Positions 1 through 10,476 of a DNA stretch of 64,000 bases are shown piece by piece. Location of the stretch: the NCBI GenBank assembly GCA_030035585.1, contig CM057469.1:56871501-56935500 (forward strand), given 5' to 3'. This stretch comes from Dugong dugon (lineage: Eukaryota > Chordata > Mammalia > Sirenia > Dugongidae). The notes below the pieces were generated by a model that had not been told where the DNA came from, ran no database searches, and was given only the letters and a program-made list of their open reading frames with translations. The position numbers were made by a program, and so were the translations under genes. How positions within the stretch are numbered: the stretch's first letter is position 1; every line of letters begins with the position of its first letter.

Positions 1-1004
1 TTCTGGTCAATGTTTTAGATTTGTGAGAGCTCCCCTAACTCTCTTCCACAAATATTAAACCAAATCGGTTGTCATCAAGTTGATTCCCACTCATAGTGAC
101 TCTGTAGGACAGAGTAGAACTGCCTCATAGGGCTTCCAAGGCTGTAATCTCTCTGGAAGCAGAGTGCTGCATCTTTCTCCCGCAGAGCTGCTGGTGCGTT
201 CCAACCACCGACCTTTCAGTCAGCATCCCAGGGCTTAACCACTGCACCACCAAGGCTCCTTCTGCAAACACTAGTGCCTACAGAATGGTGCCTCAATTGG
301 AAAAGCTCCTCCTACATGTTTCCCCTTACCTACCCACTCTAGAAAGGCAGTTTAAGATCAGAGCTGAAAATAACCATCTCTGGCATCAAGTATCATTTGA
401 TACATATGCTAAGCATACACACTGCCCTGTTCCAGTTTCTGAGATAGTTTCCAACATCCCATCTGAATTCCATTTCTTGCCTGGTCCCTTATTCTGGTTT
501 GAACCATAAACCATGAATACGTAATTGAATTTTTTTTAATCTATCCATGTTCTTCTGCTCTGATTGGATACTGAAAAACACTCCAGGCTGTACAACCTGA
601 TCAATTTATCACTTCTACCTGACTTAGATATTTTACTTCCAACCTTGGCCTGCCTGTTTAGATTCTAAACCCTTCTCTTACCTGCAATGTAGCTTGAGGT
701 CTTAGATTTTTCTTGTCAGCTTCATGTCCAAAGCTCTATCCACCTAACCATCCATACTGGTGAATATATTGCTCTGAGTAACTCAGAATAAAGAGATGAC
801 CTCACCACTAGCTGGCATTATCAAAACATGTTTCAGATGTATGCAACTAAGTGTTATATATAATATTATTATAAAATAATTCACTTGTTAAATAATTCAG
901 GAGCTTTGATTCAGACTTTTGATTTAAACTGCATTAGATATTGCTCATATCTGTCAAAACTGCATTTTGACCCATGAAAATAAACTGATCTCCACTCCTT
1001 TTAG
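1..1004 (+). other. RGS13 intron (3' part) upstream of the first visible exon
   Basis: This stretch ends in a pyrimidine-rich tract and an AG acceptor at 1003-1004, so it is read as the intron before the penultimate RGS13 coding exon. It contains one SINE at 62-260. I see no coding sequence resembling the N-terminal part of an R4 RGS protein, so the earlier exons must lie left of the window. The remainder is AT-rich unique sequence. Confidence 0.75.
62..260 (-). mobile_element. tRNA-derived afrotherian SINE, long form
   Basis: Read on the minus strand this gives the tRNA-like head (box-A-like GGTGCAGTGG region, then the box-B-like region), a CTGTAATCT-type insert typical of the long form, and the RTE-like tail that opens on this strand as GTCATCAAGTTGATTCC. 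The same organisation recurs at 7056, 7463, 10276 and 48815. Confidence 0.85.
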
Positions 1005-1171
1005 ATGGCCCAGTGTTCTATGCAGCATACTTAAAAATGGAGCACAGTGAAGAGAATATTAAATTCTGGATGGCATGTGAAACCTATAAGAAAATTGCCT
1101 CACGGAGGAGCAGAATTTCTATGGCAAAGAAGCTTTATAAGATTTACATCCAGCCGCAGTCCTCTAGAGAG
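1005..1171 (+). CDS. RGS13 penultimate coding exon (first half of the RGS domain)
   Basis: This exon encodes the start of the RGS domain of RGS13, a small R4-family GTPase-activating protein that speeds GTP hydrolysis on Gi/Gq alpha subunits and dampens chemokine-receptor signalling, mainly in germinal-centre B cells and mast cells (family knowledge). The reading frame starts with the last two bases of a split Tyr codon, then GPVFYAAYLKMEHSEEN and FWMACETYKKIAS, which I recognise as RGS13 (equivalent to about residues 43-98 of the 159-residue human protein). The acceptor is TTTTAG at 999-1004 and the donor is GAG|GTAACT at 1171/1172. The 167-bp length suits an R4 RGS exon. The segment IASRRSRISMAKK has Arg and Met where I recall Trp and Arg in human. 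A start at the internal ATG (1013) would be wrong because the exon reads in from the acceptor. Confidence 0.95.
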
Positions 1172-1309
1172 GTAACTACACACCCTACAATGATGGCAAG
1201 TGGAAATCAGTGCATCCCTGGGAGGGCACTAATATCTGTCAAGTACCCATTATATACCAAACTCTTCACATCTATTATCTCCTATAATGCTATAAAGTCA
1301 GTATAGTTG

Positions 1310-1445
1310 AACTTATTTTACAGATCAGAAACCTGAGAAACTGAGAAATTAAATAACTTGTTCAGTATCACACAGCAGTTAACTATGACACCTTATTAAT
1401 ACTAAGAGTTAGTATTAAAACATAGATTTATCTGGCTCCAAAGCC
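1310..1445 (+). repeat. MIR SINE relic
   Basis: The MIR core order is visible: TTTTACAGATCAGAAACCTGAGAAACTGAG followed by an AACTTG..CACACAGC segment, although the quoted run is interrupted by substitutions. It is ancient and fixed across mammals, and lies within the last RGS13 intron. Confidence 0.6.
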
Positions 1446-1599
1446 TCTCCCCATTAAATTATCTTAATTTCCAGGAAAGGTTTAAGAAAAGAAGTAGAAG
1501 TCTTTGGAAGAAGAACTGACCTTGCCAGAAGAAACTACAAACACCATAAATAAGCATGTTGACATCCTCAGTGGTGTTGGGTAAAGTCCATTCCACCAT

Positions 1600-1705
1600 G
1601 TTGTTGTTAGGTGCTGTTGAGTTGGTTCCAACTCATAGCTACCCCATGTACAACAGAATGAAACACTGCCCAGTTCTGCACCATCCTCATGATAGTTGTT
1701 CCACC
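1600..1705 (-). mobile_element. RTE LINE 3'-end fragment
   Basis: GTTGTTGTTAGGTGC followed by the reverse complement of the RTE tail (TTGGTTCCAACTCATAGC) and CAGAATGAAACACTGCCC matches the 3' end of the longer RTE copies at 33780-35612 and 4610-5066. Only about 100 bp is present. Confidence 0.8.
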
Positions 1706-2349
1706 ATACCAACATTCATTCTTCACCTTAAATTAAAACTAGCCAAACCAACAGACACTCACATTGATATTACTGCCGATCATTTCCAACAGCCTAAAGA
1801 AAACAGTCATGAGTCAAACAGATGCACTGAGACTCTTCCTGGTGGAACGAGAATGAGAATAAAAATTATTTTTAAGGGGATAAGGATAGATGGCACTCAA
1901 AACAGTCCTACATGATGGACTTGTTCCCCAAAACTCTTGCCTGGGAAATACTTGGTTTATTTGAATAGCCACTTCTCTTCTGTTTTTCTCTAGTTCTCCT
2001 CACTTTCTTCCCATTTCAAGGAATAGCCAATTAAATCAACATTCGTGACTATTAAGGAAGATAAATTTTCAAATAGCACCAACTTCCCTCTTCCATAAAA
2101 GAGACCTTCATCTCATAAACTTCCTTGTTTGTAGATGCTGCTAACAAACCATGTATATTCTCCTAAATAAGCAATGGTATCTGAGACTTCCCTGGTCTTG
2201 AGGCTAGTGTTACTCCCCCAACCCCTCCTCTGGGATGTGGAGGTGGATGTTTACTTTTAAGACAAGCAGAGGGTTTATCTCTTATAAATCTTTTTAGATA
2301 CCTATGAAACTGCCAAGAAAATTACCCTTGAATTCCACTGAAAAGGAAA

Positions 2350-2536
2350 AACAAAACCAAACAAAAAAAACCTATTGCCATGGAGTCGATTCCAACTCAG
2401 TCATAGACAGAGCCACAGACAGAGTGGAACTGCTCCATAGGGTTTCCAAGGAGTGGCTGGTGGATTTGAACTGCCAACTTTCTGGTTAGCAGCCATAGCA
2501 TGCCATAGCTCTTAACCACAGCACCACCAGGGCCCC
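2350..2536 (-). mobile_element. tRNA-derived SINE, short form, with 15-bp target-site duplication
   Basis: The minus-strand SINE is flanked by CCACTGAAAAGGAAA at 2335-2349 and again at 2535-2549, a perfect direct repeat (its first two C may belong to the element). This fits target-primed insertion and a relatively recent event. It lies 95 bp upstream of the RGS13 terminal exon. Confidence 0.9.
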
Positions 2537-2631
2537 ACTGAAAAGGAAAGGGGGGATAAATTAGACCTTTCCATTATATATTTTTATCTTCAATTATGTA
2601 CTTATGTTCTACATGTAATTTCACTTTTCAG

Positions 2632-2817
2632 ATTAACATTGACAGCTCTACAAGAGAAACCATTGTCAAGAATATTCAAGAACCAACTCAAACGTGTTTT
2701 GAAGAGGCTCAAAAAACAGTCTATATGCATATGGAAAGGGATTCCTATCCCAGGTTTCTGAAGTCAGAAATGTACCAAAAATTTTTGAAGACTATTCAGT
2801 CTAACAACAATTCCTGA
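2632..2817 (+). CDS. RGS13 terminal coding exon (second half of the RGS domain, C-terminus, stop)
   Basis: This exon completes the RGS fold. After the CAG acceptor at 2629-2631 it encodes 61 residues and a TGA at 2815-2817, starting INIDSSTRETIVKNI and including CFEEAQKTVYMHMERDSYPR and FLKSEMYQKFL, which I recognise as RGS13 residues 99-159. The DSYPRFL motif lies in the helix that contacts G-alpha switch regions (family knowledge). The terminal exon codes for the same number of residues as human. The frame is intact, so there is no sign of pseudogenisation in the visible part. R4 RGS proteins have little beyond the RGS box, which fits the short C-terminal tail SNNNS. An ATG-initiated reading of this frame from 2596 would include intron and is rejected. 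Confidence 0.95.
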   Translation: MNIDSSTRETIVKNIQEPTQTCFEEAQKTVYMHMERDSYPRFLKSEMYQKFLKTIQSNNNS

Positions 2818-3590
2818 TTACACTAAAAAGTTAAATTGAAAGCACTGGCTTTGGTCTTTTAATCTAGAAAAAATCAGAAATTGAGTAGGAATGAAATAGA
2901 AGAAATCAAACTGTAAATTGATTTTTATTCCCAAAGAGGTACAGATTTCAAAAGGGATGGACTCTAGAACTCTTATACTATGGATAACACAATTTAAGGC
3001 ACAGCTGTATAGATAAGTTAATATGTAAGGAAAAGAAAGTTCTTTCTTCATGACAACATTATAAAGCTTTTACTATGCTGGTCAACTAATGGATGTTTTC
3101 TTATTAATGCAATTTTGCTCTCATAATGTACTGATGACTTCTTTCAAAATTCTAGTTATATGAATTGTGTCACTAGCATGAATGTATTCTATAGCGTATT
3201 GTTAATAACTTTAATTAATAGACAAACTTGGTCTCACAGTTCAATCAACTTACATCATGAGCAATATTAAAAAATGTGTTCTTGAGAAATATTTTTTCTG
3301 TAAAATTTTCCCATTATTATGCTTATAACTGAACTTTTATATTACATATATATTCTACATGAGAAAACTTCCTTATGATTCTAAGCTACTAAAAAATGTA
3401 TGAATTTTCTCATTTATTCTTACACTTATATTGCTTTAAGGGTAGAAAAAATTGGTTCCATATTTTGATCATTTTTTTCAGAATGTGAATTCATTACTGT
3501 CCTGATGATCAATAAAGTCAAATATGAACTAAAAACTTATAAAAATACATGAGTTTTTCAAAGACACAATAAAAAAGAGTATTTTTCCAG
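2818..3590 (+). other. RGS13 3' untranslated region (approximate end)
   Basis: AT-rich sequence follows the stop with no repeat recognised. Canonical AATAAA hexamers occur at 3511-3516 and 3568-3573, so the transcript probably ends between about 3530 and 3600. The exact cleavage site cannot be set from sequence alone. Several ATTTA-like motifs, common in labile immune transcripts, lie in it. Confidence 0.6.
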
Positions 3591-4289
3591 TAGAAAATTC
3601 TAAGGGTGGAAAGTTGGCATCTTACAGCAGTGAGAATATATTTTTAATTTCCATAGTTTTTATGGACAGTGTAGGCAATTTAACACATTTATCCAATGCT
3701 AACTCACTGTCACTTTAAAATCAAATTAAAAGAATTCAAGTTTTAACACCTGTATTTGAAAGTTCAACATAATATTTACAAGTGTAAAAGTTGATCTGCT
3801 GTCTTCTATACTTAAAAGATTTTAGAACGTACAAGGGACCTAGTATTGTATTCCTGAAGAAAGAAAAATTTCAAACATGGATTTTTTTCCTTAGAATCAT
3901 TTTTAAATGTTCATATTTCTATTGGTTTTTTTTAAAGCATTTGTTTAAAATAGATTTCCTTCTTCTTTTGAAACAAAGCTTTCCCTCTTGTCCTGAGGAT
4001 GAGTTAATTCTCAGACCACTTCATTCTTTATTCCATGAGCCTAGGTACTTTATTAGTACCTGGAAGAGTTAGATGCCTCTATGGTTCACATTATCTCATG
4101 CCTTTTGTCAGTAGTGTTTTCCCCTTTTTAAAGATGAGCTACATGAGTAAATGCACAGCCAATGAATACATTTAGGTACTAAGAAGGGCCAACATTGGTA
4201 AACCACACTGCCTCCACCTCTGAAACTAAGGAAGTCCAACAGATGAAACATCAGTGGTTTAATAAAAACCACTGTGAATGAGTGAGGTG
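3591..4289. other. Unique intergenic sequence, nothing recognised
   Basis: AT-rich DNA downstream of RGS13. The short open frames here have no protein-like composition, and I see no repeat family I can name. Confidence 0.5.
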
Positions 4290-4500
4290 CATGATGGAAA
4301 GAATAATGAATTCGTTGTCAAGATACTTGAGTTTTAATTCTGGATTTTCCCAATTAGTTATATAAATTTACATAGTTTTGGATTAGCTATAGAAATTACA
4401 TACAGTGCTTATTGTCTCTGTTCCCCAGTTTCCTCATATACAAAATGAAGTGATTAGAATGGGTAGTACCTTAGTTCCTTTCCATCTCTAAAATTCTGAT
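4290..4500 (-). repeat. MIR relic
   Basis: On the + strand the right half reads CCCCAGTTTCCTCATATACAAAATGAAG, with an interrupting substitution, the reverse complement of the MIR 3' core, followed by a GGTAGTACC segment. Divergent and partial. Confidence 0.6.
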
Positions 4501-4609
4501 TACCTTGAATACTTTTAAATTACTGAGTTCTTCAACATCTGGAGGTGTTTTTGTTTTTGTTTTTGGTGTGGTATTCTACTGCCTGTCCTCTGATTTTGTA
4601 CATTTAATC

Positions 4610-5066
4610 TTGTTGTTGTTGTTGTTAGGTGCCTTCAAGTTGGTTCTGACTCATAGCGATCCCATGTACAACAGAATGAAACACTGCCCGCTCCTGTGCC
4701 ATCCTCACAATGGTTGCTATGTTTGAGCCCATTGTTGCAGCCACTGTGTCAATCCATCTCCTTGAGGGTCTTCCTCTTTTTCGATGACTCTCTACCTTAC
4801 CAAGAATAATGTCCTTCTCCAGGGACTGGTCCCTCCTAATAACATGTCCAAATTACATGAGACAAAGTCTCACCATCCTCACTTCTAAGGAGCCTTCTGG
4901 CTGTACTTCTTCCAAGACAGATTTATTCATTCTGCTGGTAGTCCATGGTATACTCAATATTCTTTGCCAACACCAAAATTCAAAGGCATCAATTCTTCTT
5001 TGGTCTTCCTAATTCATTGTCCTAATTCCAGCTTTCACATGTATATGAGGTGACTGAAAATATCAT
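4610..5066 (-). mobile_element. RTE (BovB-like) LINE, 3' portion
   Basis: Starting from TTGTTGTTGTTGTTAGGTGC, the reverse complement follows the last ~450 bp of the RTE reverse-transcriptase region and tail in the same order as the copy at about 35200-35612: tail, AGGAAGACCC block, GGACATGTTAT block, and CTTGGAAGAAGTACAGCCAG. It is 5'-truncated, without the catalytic RT motifs. Confidence 0.85.
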
Positions 5067-6570
5067 TTAATAGTATGATATATTTTCTAAAACAACTTTG
5101 CTCCATAGACACTCTTCTAAAAATTACACATACTCAGGTGTTTGTAAACCATCAACAATTCTCATCCCACTCCCACCTCCATGTCATTCACTGCCGAAAT
5201 CTGTGTTCCAACTTCAAGGAAAGCCCTCATGGATTGCTCTTTCTACCAAGTTATCAGACACAGAAGTTTCAGAAGAATAAAACATCAATTTTCTTTACAG
5301 AATACATTGAACTTAAATTTGGGTGAAGACGTGTATAAAGTGGTAAAAATTGCATGGTTTATCCTGGACAGAGGGGAGGTGGGGTATTATTAGGATTCTT
5401 GGAACAATGGGTAATATTGTTCATTGACCCAGAGGGCAGAAGTAACAGAAGAACATAAATTATTGAGGCAGGAGCCATATCACATTCTACATTATATACT
5501 AAATGCTAGGCGGAGTCTCTGGAACATATTACACACTCAGAAATGTGGGTAAATGAATGAGTGAATGAATAAGTAAATGAAAGGATCAGTCAGTTGTTCA
5601 GTCATGAGAAATTAATGAATCTAGCATCAGATCTCTTGTTTACACTCTAACTGAGCACTACCAACTTTTAAAAAGCAATACCTATTGCATAGAAACAATC
5701 AAGCTTTCAAAACTAACATATGCATAACAATTAGAGCACTATGGCCTGACCTGAACCCTAGAACAAACTCTGTATCTGATACATAGAAAAGCTGGGGAAA
5801 TAAAAGTACAGATCCACTAAATATTGATGATACAAGAGAGTGTGACAATGTGAACCAATCAGGGGTAGGAAAATTTATAAATGTATGAGTGTGACTGGCT
5901 GGGTGTTGGGAGAGTATGCATAAAGTAATGCTCTAGCATCCCATTAATCAAATAGCAATAATCTGCTCAATTGTTTTAACTATTAGCATGTAAATAAAAT
6001 TTTCTCTAGAATTCTTTTTTAACGACTTGTAATTCTTCTTTCAACCAAGAAAGTCCTTTGTTCTCTTTTTCAATGTCAGGAAAGTGAATTGAATGAGTGC
6101 ATGATTGAATGTGTATATGAAATTTTCTTTCAAAATAATCTCCAAAAACAGAACTTCTAAATGTTTAACTGACTTCCATTTAATATTTCTATCAGACACA
6201 GAAAGACTATTTTTAGCTTTCTTGTCATAGCATTTGTCAGAAGATTCCAGAAAAAAAGAATAAAATACCGAAAAAAAATTTAATTCCAAAGAATTAAATA
6301 TAGAAAAATTTTATTCAAGATTTTTAGTTTTACTATGAAAAATGATTCTCAGGTCTCAAATTGGACTGATGAGGCATTATTAATTTAAAATTCCTATAAA
6401 CCTATGTTATATGACATGAAAATGAATTTTAACTCGGATTCTTCTCATTGAGAAGCAAAACAATTATCATAACACAGAATAAATATTTGAGGAATTCATT
6501 TCTGAAGAAGAGAATTAGCTGTACAAAGAAATATTTTCCTAAAAAAGTACATGTTTAACTAAAGCTGACT
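5067..6570. other. Intergenic; L2 3'-end-like segment, otherwise unique
   Basis: About 5450-5590 resembles an L2 3' terminus: it ends in GAATGAGTGAATGAATAAGT after a CACACTCAG segment (+ orientation). The rest, including 5600-6570, is AT-rich unique sequence in which I recognise neither exon nor repeat. Confidence 0.45.
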
Positions 6571-6842
6571 ATAGGGTCACTAAGAGTTGGAATCAACTCG
6601 ATGGCAATGGGTTTGGTTTTGGTAGTTGAAGGTCTGGTGGCACAGTGGCTGCTGACCAAAAGGTTGGCTGTTCGAATCCACCAGCTGCTCCTTGGAAACA
6701 CTGTGGAGCAGTTCTACTCTGTCCTACAGGGTAGCTATGAGTTGGAACCAACTCAGTGGCAATCGGCTTGGTTTTGGCTTTACTTAGTTGAGGACGCCAT
6801 GAGTTGGGGGTGGCTCTATGGCAGCTAACAACAACAACAAAG
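6571..6842 (+). mobile_element. Composite: SINE tail + complete short SINE + RTE tail
   Basis: Three pieces lie head to tail. 6571-6622 is only a SINE 3' tail (TAGGGTCACTAAGAGTTGG onward). 6628-6780 is a complete short-form SINE with an intact box-B-like GTTCGAATCCACC at about 6672. 6795-6842 is an RTE-type tail ending GCAGCTAACAACAACAACAA. All are on the + strand. Confidence 0.85.
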
Positions 6843-7055
6843 TTGGGGAAATTGTTTACATGGTAGTCCAATTTTATCTAAACTTCTGAATGTTTTTTCC
6901 TTCTTAAAAATACTAGTATAAGAATGAAGGTTGAAGCCTTAGGTTCTTGAACTTGAGGATGATCCCTAACCACTCTAAGCCAGAAAAAAATGTTTCCACG
7001 TTTCAGATAGTCTCCTCGTCTGACACCATCAGCAAATAAGTATATTTACGGGCAA

Positions 7056-7254
7056 GGAGCCCTGACGGTGCAGTGGTTAAGTGTTATGCTGCTAACTGAA
7101 AGGTTGGTGGTTTGAACCCACCAGCCACTCCATGGGGAAAGATGCGGTAGTCTGCTTCCATAAAGATTACAGCCTAGGAAACTCCATGGGGCAGTTCTAC
7201 TCTGTCTTATAGGATCTCTATGAGTTAAAATCGACTCGACAGCAAAAGGTTTTT
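7056..7254 (+). mobile_element. tRNA-derived SINE, long form
   Basis: GGAGCCCTGACGGTGCAGTGG head, TTTGAACCCACC box-B-like site, the CATAAAGATTACAG long-form insert and an RTE-like tail are all present. Short matching flanks GGCAA (7051-7055) and GGCAA (7256-7260) may be a target-site duplication. Confidence 0.88.
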
Positions 7255-7462
7255 AGGCAAAGTTATACTTGCTTGACCATAACACACATGCTTTGAGCAG
7301 TTTCAGAACATTTTAGGCCATTCTCATCTAAATTGTACTAAATCAGTTGAACACTGACATAGTAATAAATGGAATCAGAATAATGAGCATTCTTCATTAT
7401 TTCTCCCTTGAATGGGTGGATATTTGTACTCCAAACAGGATTAGTCTAGTTTTCAGCTTTAC

Positions 7463-7672
7463 TTGTTGTTGTTGTTGTGTGCTGTCGAGTCGATTCTGAC
7501 TCACAGTGACCCCATGTGACAGAGTAGAACTGCCCCATAGGGTTTCCTAGGCTGTAATCTTTATGGGAGCAGACTGCCAGGTCTTTTCTCCTGCAGAACA
7601 GCTGGTGGGTTCCAATCACCAACCTTTCAGTTAGCAGCCAAGTGCTTATAACCATTGCACCACCAGGGCTTC
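7463..7672 (-). mobile_element. tRNA-derived SINE, long form
   Basis: Minus-strand copy starting at a (GTT)n tail and ending at CACCACCAGGGCT. The flanks TTTCAGCTTTACT (7451-7463) and TTTCAGTTTTTCT (7673-7685) match at 11 of 13 positions and are likely the target-site duplication. Confidence 0.88.
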
Positions 7673-7754
7673 TTTCAGTTTTTCTTAGCCATTGATTTCA
7701 CCTCCTAAATACAATCCCTGTGCTCAGCAATCTTAGCAACTTCACATCACATTG

Positions 7755-7910
7755 GGTGTCACGAAACAAAAAGCTTTGGACTGAGAGACAAAGCAATTAG
7801 ATTAGAACTGGTTCACTTACCTAATGCCCTTGTCCTTTAGTGACCACTAGGCTTCAGTTTCCTCCTCTGTAAAATAAAGAGGTAGGATTAGATGATGAAG
7901 GGAGTCCCAT
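7755..7910 (-). repeat. MIR relic
   Basis: The + strand carries CTTCAGTTTCCTCCTCTGTA followed by AAATAAAGAGG, the reverse complement of the MIR 3' core, preceded by a diverged 5' half. Confidence 0.6.
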
Positions 7911-9689
7911 GCTGTGAGTGTTTTGTTACATCCCATACTAATGTATTCATTCTCCGTCATTAGCTTGGACTCATTTTGAAGAGTAAGCCCTCCAAAAACT
8001 GAACTTTTCATGAGGAGATGGATAACAAATTATTCACTTTTCATGTAGCACTGTCTAAGGGAGTTCTTTTGAAATTTTGGATTTAGGAACAGATAATTTA
8101 AATTAAAGCACTGTCTGTCAAAGAATTTTACATGTAAGTATGTATTTCATTTTACTAATAATTAAAACAGTTTGAGATTATTTGAACTGAATAATATTCT
8201 AATAATATTCTAATATCTTGTTCATTTTTTCTTAGCTCTTTCTAAGTTAATAATTTATTAAAATTATTCAAGAATTGAAACTTATCAAATGATTACAAAG
8301 CTATATCCATATGAACACAATTTCAACGTATTTATTTTACCCTTAGTACCGTCAAAAATAACCAAAGCACAAACAAATTAAACATATAGAGTTTATTTGC
8401 ACAGTTCCTTTGAATGCATATGGGGAAACCTCCTGTTCAGAGAAATGGAGCATTCCATCTCAGGTCAGTCACAATAAGAGTGTTAAAGAGAAAGGGAGTA
8501 AATGCAGCGAATATTAACTATTGTTTAACTTTAACATAATTAAACCTTGCTTTCCTTCCTTCCTGAGATGGCCAGGCAGACTTTGTGAACTGGCTGAGAT
8601 ACCTCAATTACTCAGGAAACTCCAAAGAGTTGTCTTTTCAGGAAACAAGGGCAAAGATTAGTTTACTTTTTTGGTGAAGTTAAATTCTTTGCACAGAGGA
8701 GGTTTGCGATTTTATGATCACCGTGACTTCACCCTGTCTCCTTGTTAGCAGTCTGGTGCATTCCACATTGGTCAGTGACCTTTGTGAAATTTCCTAGGAA
8801 CTCATCAATTTGGGGTCTCAGTTAACCTTATTATTAACAGTACTTTGAGATTCATATGTTAAAAACATATTGTTCAATTTACTTCTGAGTTCAGAACCTG
8901 AACATATTTATGATTTTTTTCTAATTTTAGATACACATTTTCAACCTCTGGAGATGTGTGAGATAAACCTTCGTTGTCTCTGAATAAAAATAGTCTTATC
9001 TTCTCCCAGAAAAGATAGTGACAGAGATTTGTACCATTCACATTCAAGTATCTTGGCAGAGAGGAACACTTTCCTATTTATAATTCATCAGTCACACCAT
9101 ACTTCATCAGCTGCAAAGGTTTTTTTGTTTTGTTTCGATTTTTAACCAATTTTGGAAGAATGATTACATAAAAGAGATACCTGAAGTTTTCTTCAAGGAC
9201 ATACTAGGGTGTGGTGTAAAGATAATCATAAGACTCCACGGGTGAAAAATACCTTTCCTATTTCTAGGACCGGAAATTCCTACCACTGGTTCATAAAAGA
9301 TGGAAAATGGAATCTCATTTCAAATTATGAGAAGTGAACCACTAGTGCTAACACTTTACCTATTGCCTAGCAGAAAGGAAAACTTGGAAGAGTAGGATGC
9401 GTATAGCTGTGGTATAGGAAAATATCTAGGCTGAGAGAACAAAGGTATTTAAGGCAGCTAAGGGGCACCAGCACCAAAAAAGACTTGGGAACTTGGGGGA
9501 CAAATGCAAAGAGATTGCTAGTAAAAACCTCCCTAGGCTGTTTATAGAAAGCAGAGGAGAAGGACTTCAATAATAATTTAAAAAAAAAAAAAAAAAAAAA
9601 CACCAAAATGCTAACAATCTATTTTAGTAGAAAAAAATTAATATTACTATAAAAATAAGAGCAATCATTAAATTTCTCCAACAAATAGC
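7911..9689. other. Unique intergenic sequence with a 21-base A run
   Basis: No exon or nameable repeat is visible. The region around 8560-8830 is less AT-rich than its surroundings. An isolated A run at 9580-9600 is not attached to a recognisable retroelement. Confidence 0.5.
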
Positions 9690-10047
9690 ATTTATAGAAG
9701 TATGCCTTTAATAAAAACCTACCCAGCTCCTACCGAATGCAGATATTATACATTCAAAGATTAGTTCGGTGTGGTTTCTGCTCTCAAGAAACTCAATCTA
9801 GAAGAGAGATGTGTGAAGTGATAATTAAAATAGAAAATAATAAAGGCCAAGGTATCCATGTGTAGAGTGCCATGTGATTCCAGGGAAGCATCCACCTCCC
9901 CCCAGCTGAATCCGGAAAGAGTAGAAGAGGTGTTGTTTTAGATGAATCCTGAGTAATAAGTAGATCACTCAGAGGAAAGAGAAGACCATGTGAACTGGAA
10001 CAAAGGCTGGAAAAGAGAGAATGTTGTGGTAATTAAGAAGATTTAGA

Positions 10048-10268
10048 AGACAGTGTTGGCTCTCGAATCAAACAGATCTAAGCTCAGATCCTGGATTCAA
10101 CACTCAGCAGCTGTGAGAATTTAAGAACTTGCTTAATCTTTCTAAATCTTGCATTGTTTGTTTTTTCCATCTGTAAAATGATAGCAATGATAGCATTAAA
10201 CATTTGCCTCATAGGGTTTTGTATATGTAAATTGCATGTAAATTTCCTGACACTGTGCTCAATAAAAT
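10048..10268 (-). repeat. MIR relic
   Basis: TTTTCCATCTGTAAAATGAT followed by GATAGCATTAAACATTTGCCTCATAGGG (with substitutions) and a diverged 5' half give the reverse complement of MIR over most of its length. Confidence 0.7.
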
Positions 10269-10275
10269 TTAACCA

Positions 10276-10476
10276 TGTTGTCATTGCTGTGTGCCGTTGA
10301 GTTGATTCCGACTCATAGCGACCCCATGTGACAAAGTAGAACTGCCCCATAGGGTTTCCAAGGCTGTAATCTTTATGGCAGCAGATCACCAGATTTTTCT
10401 CCTGAAGAGCCGCTGATGAGTTCGTACCGCTGACCTCTCATTTAGCAGCTGAGCACAACTGCACCACTAGGGCTCC
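10276..10476 (-). mobile_element. tRNA-derived SINE, long form
   Basis: Minus-strand copy with tail GTGCCGTTGAGTTGATTCC and the CTGTAATCTTTATGG insert. The flanks TTAACCATGTT (10269-10279) and TTAGCCATATT (10477-10487) agree at 9 of 11 positions and probably represent the target-site duplication. Confidence 0.87.

Larger units (their letters stand above)
1172..2631 (+). other. RGS13 last intron
   Basis: This 1.46-kb intron runs from GTAACT to a polypyrimidine tract ending TTTTCAG at 2631. It is phase 0: the upstream exon ends on a complete Glu codon and the next exon opens with Ile. It holds a MIR relic (about 1310-1445), an RTE tail fragment (1600-1705, minus) and a SINE (2350-2536, minus). 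The rest is unremarkable. Confidence 0.9.

Noticed and set aside
2596-2631. Extending the RGS13 last exon upstream to the in-frame ATG at 2596
   Set aside because: The segment is the polypyrimidine tract and acceptor; homology begins exactly after CAG at 2631.
4505-5012. Two frames of 73 and 67 codons
   Set aside because: They lie largely in a minus-strand RTE 3' end, read on the wrong strand.
6660-6690. Possible tRNA gene (intact box-B-like GTTCGAATCC)
   Set aside because: It is the pol III promoter relic of a tRNA-derived SINE. The downstream sequence does not fold as a tRNA and the unit is repeated many times in the window.
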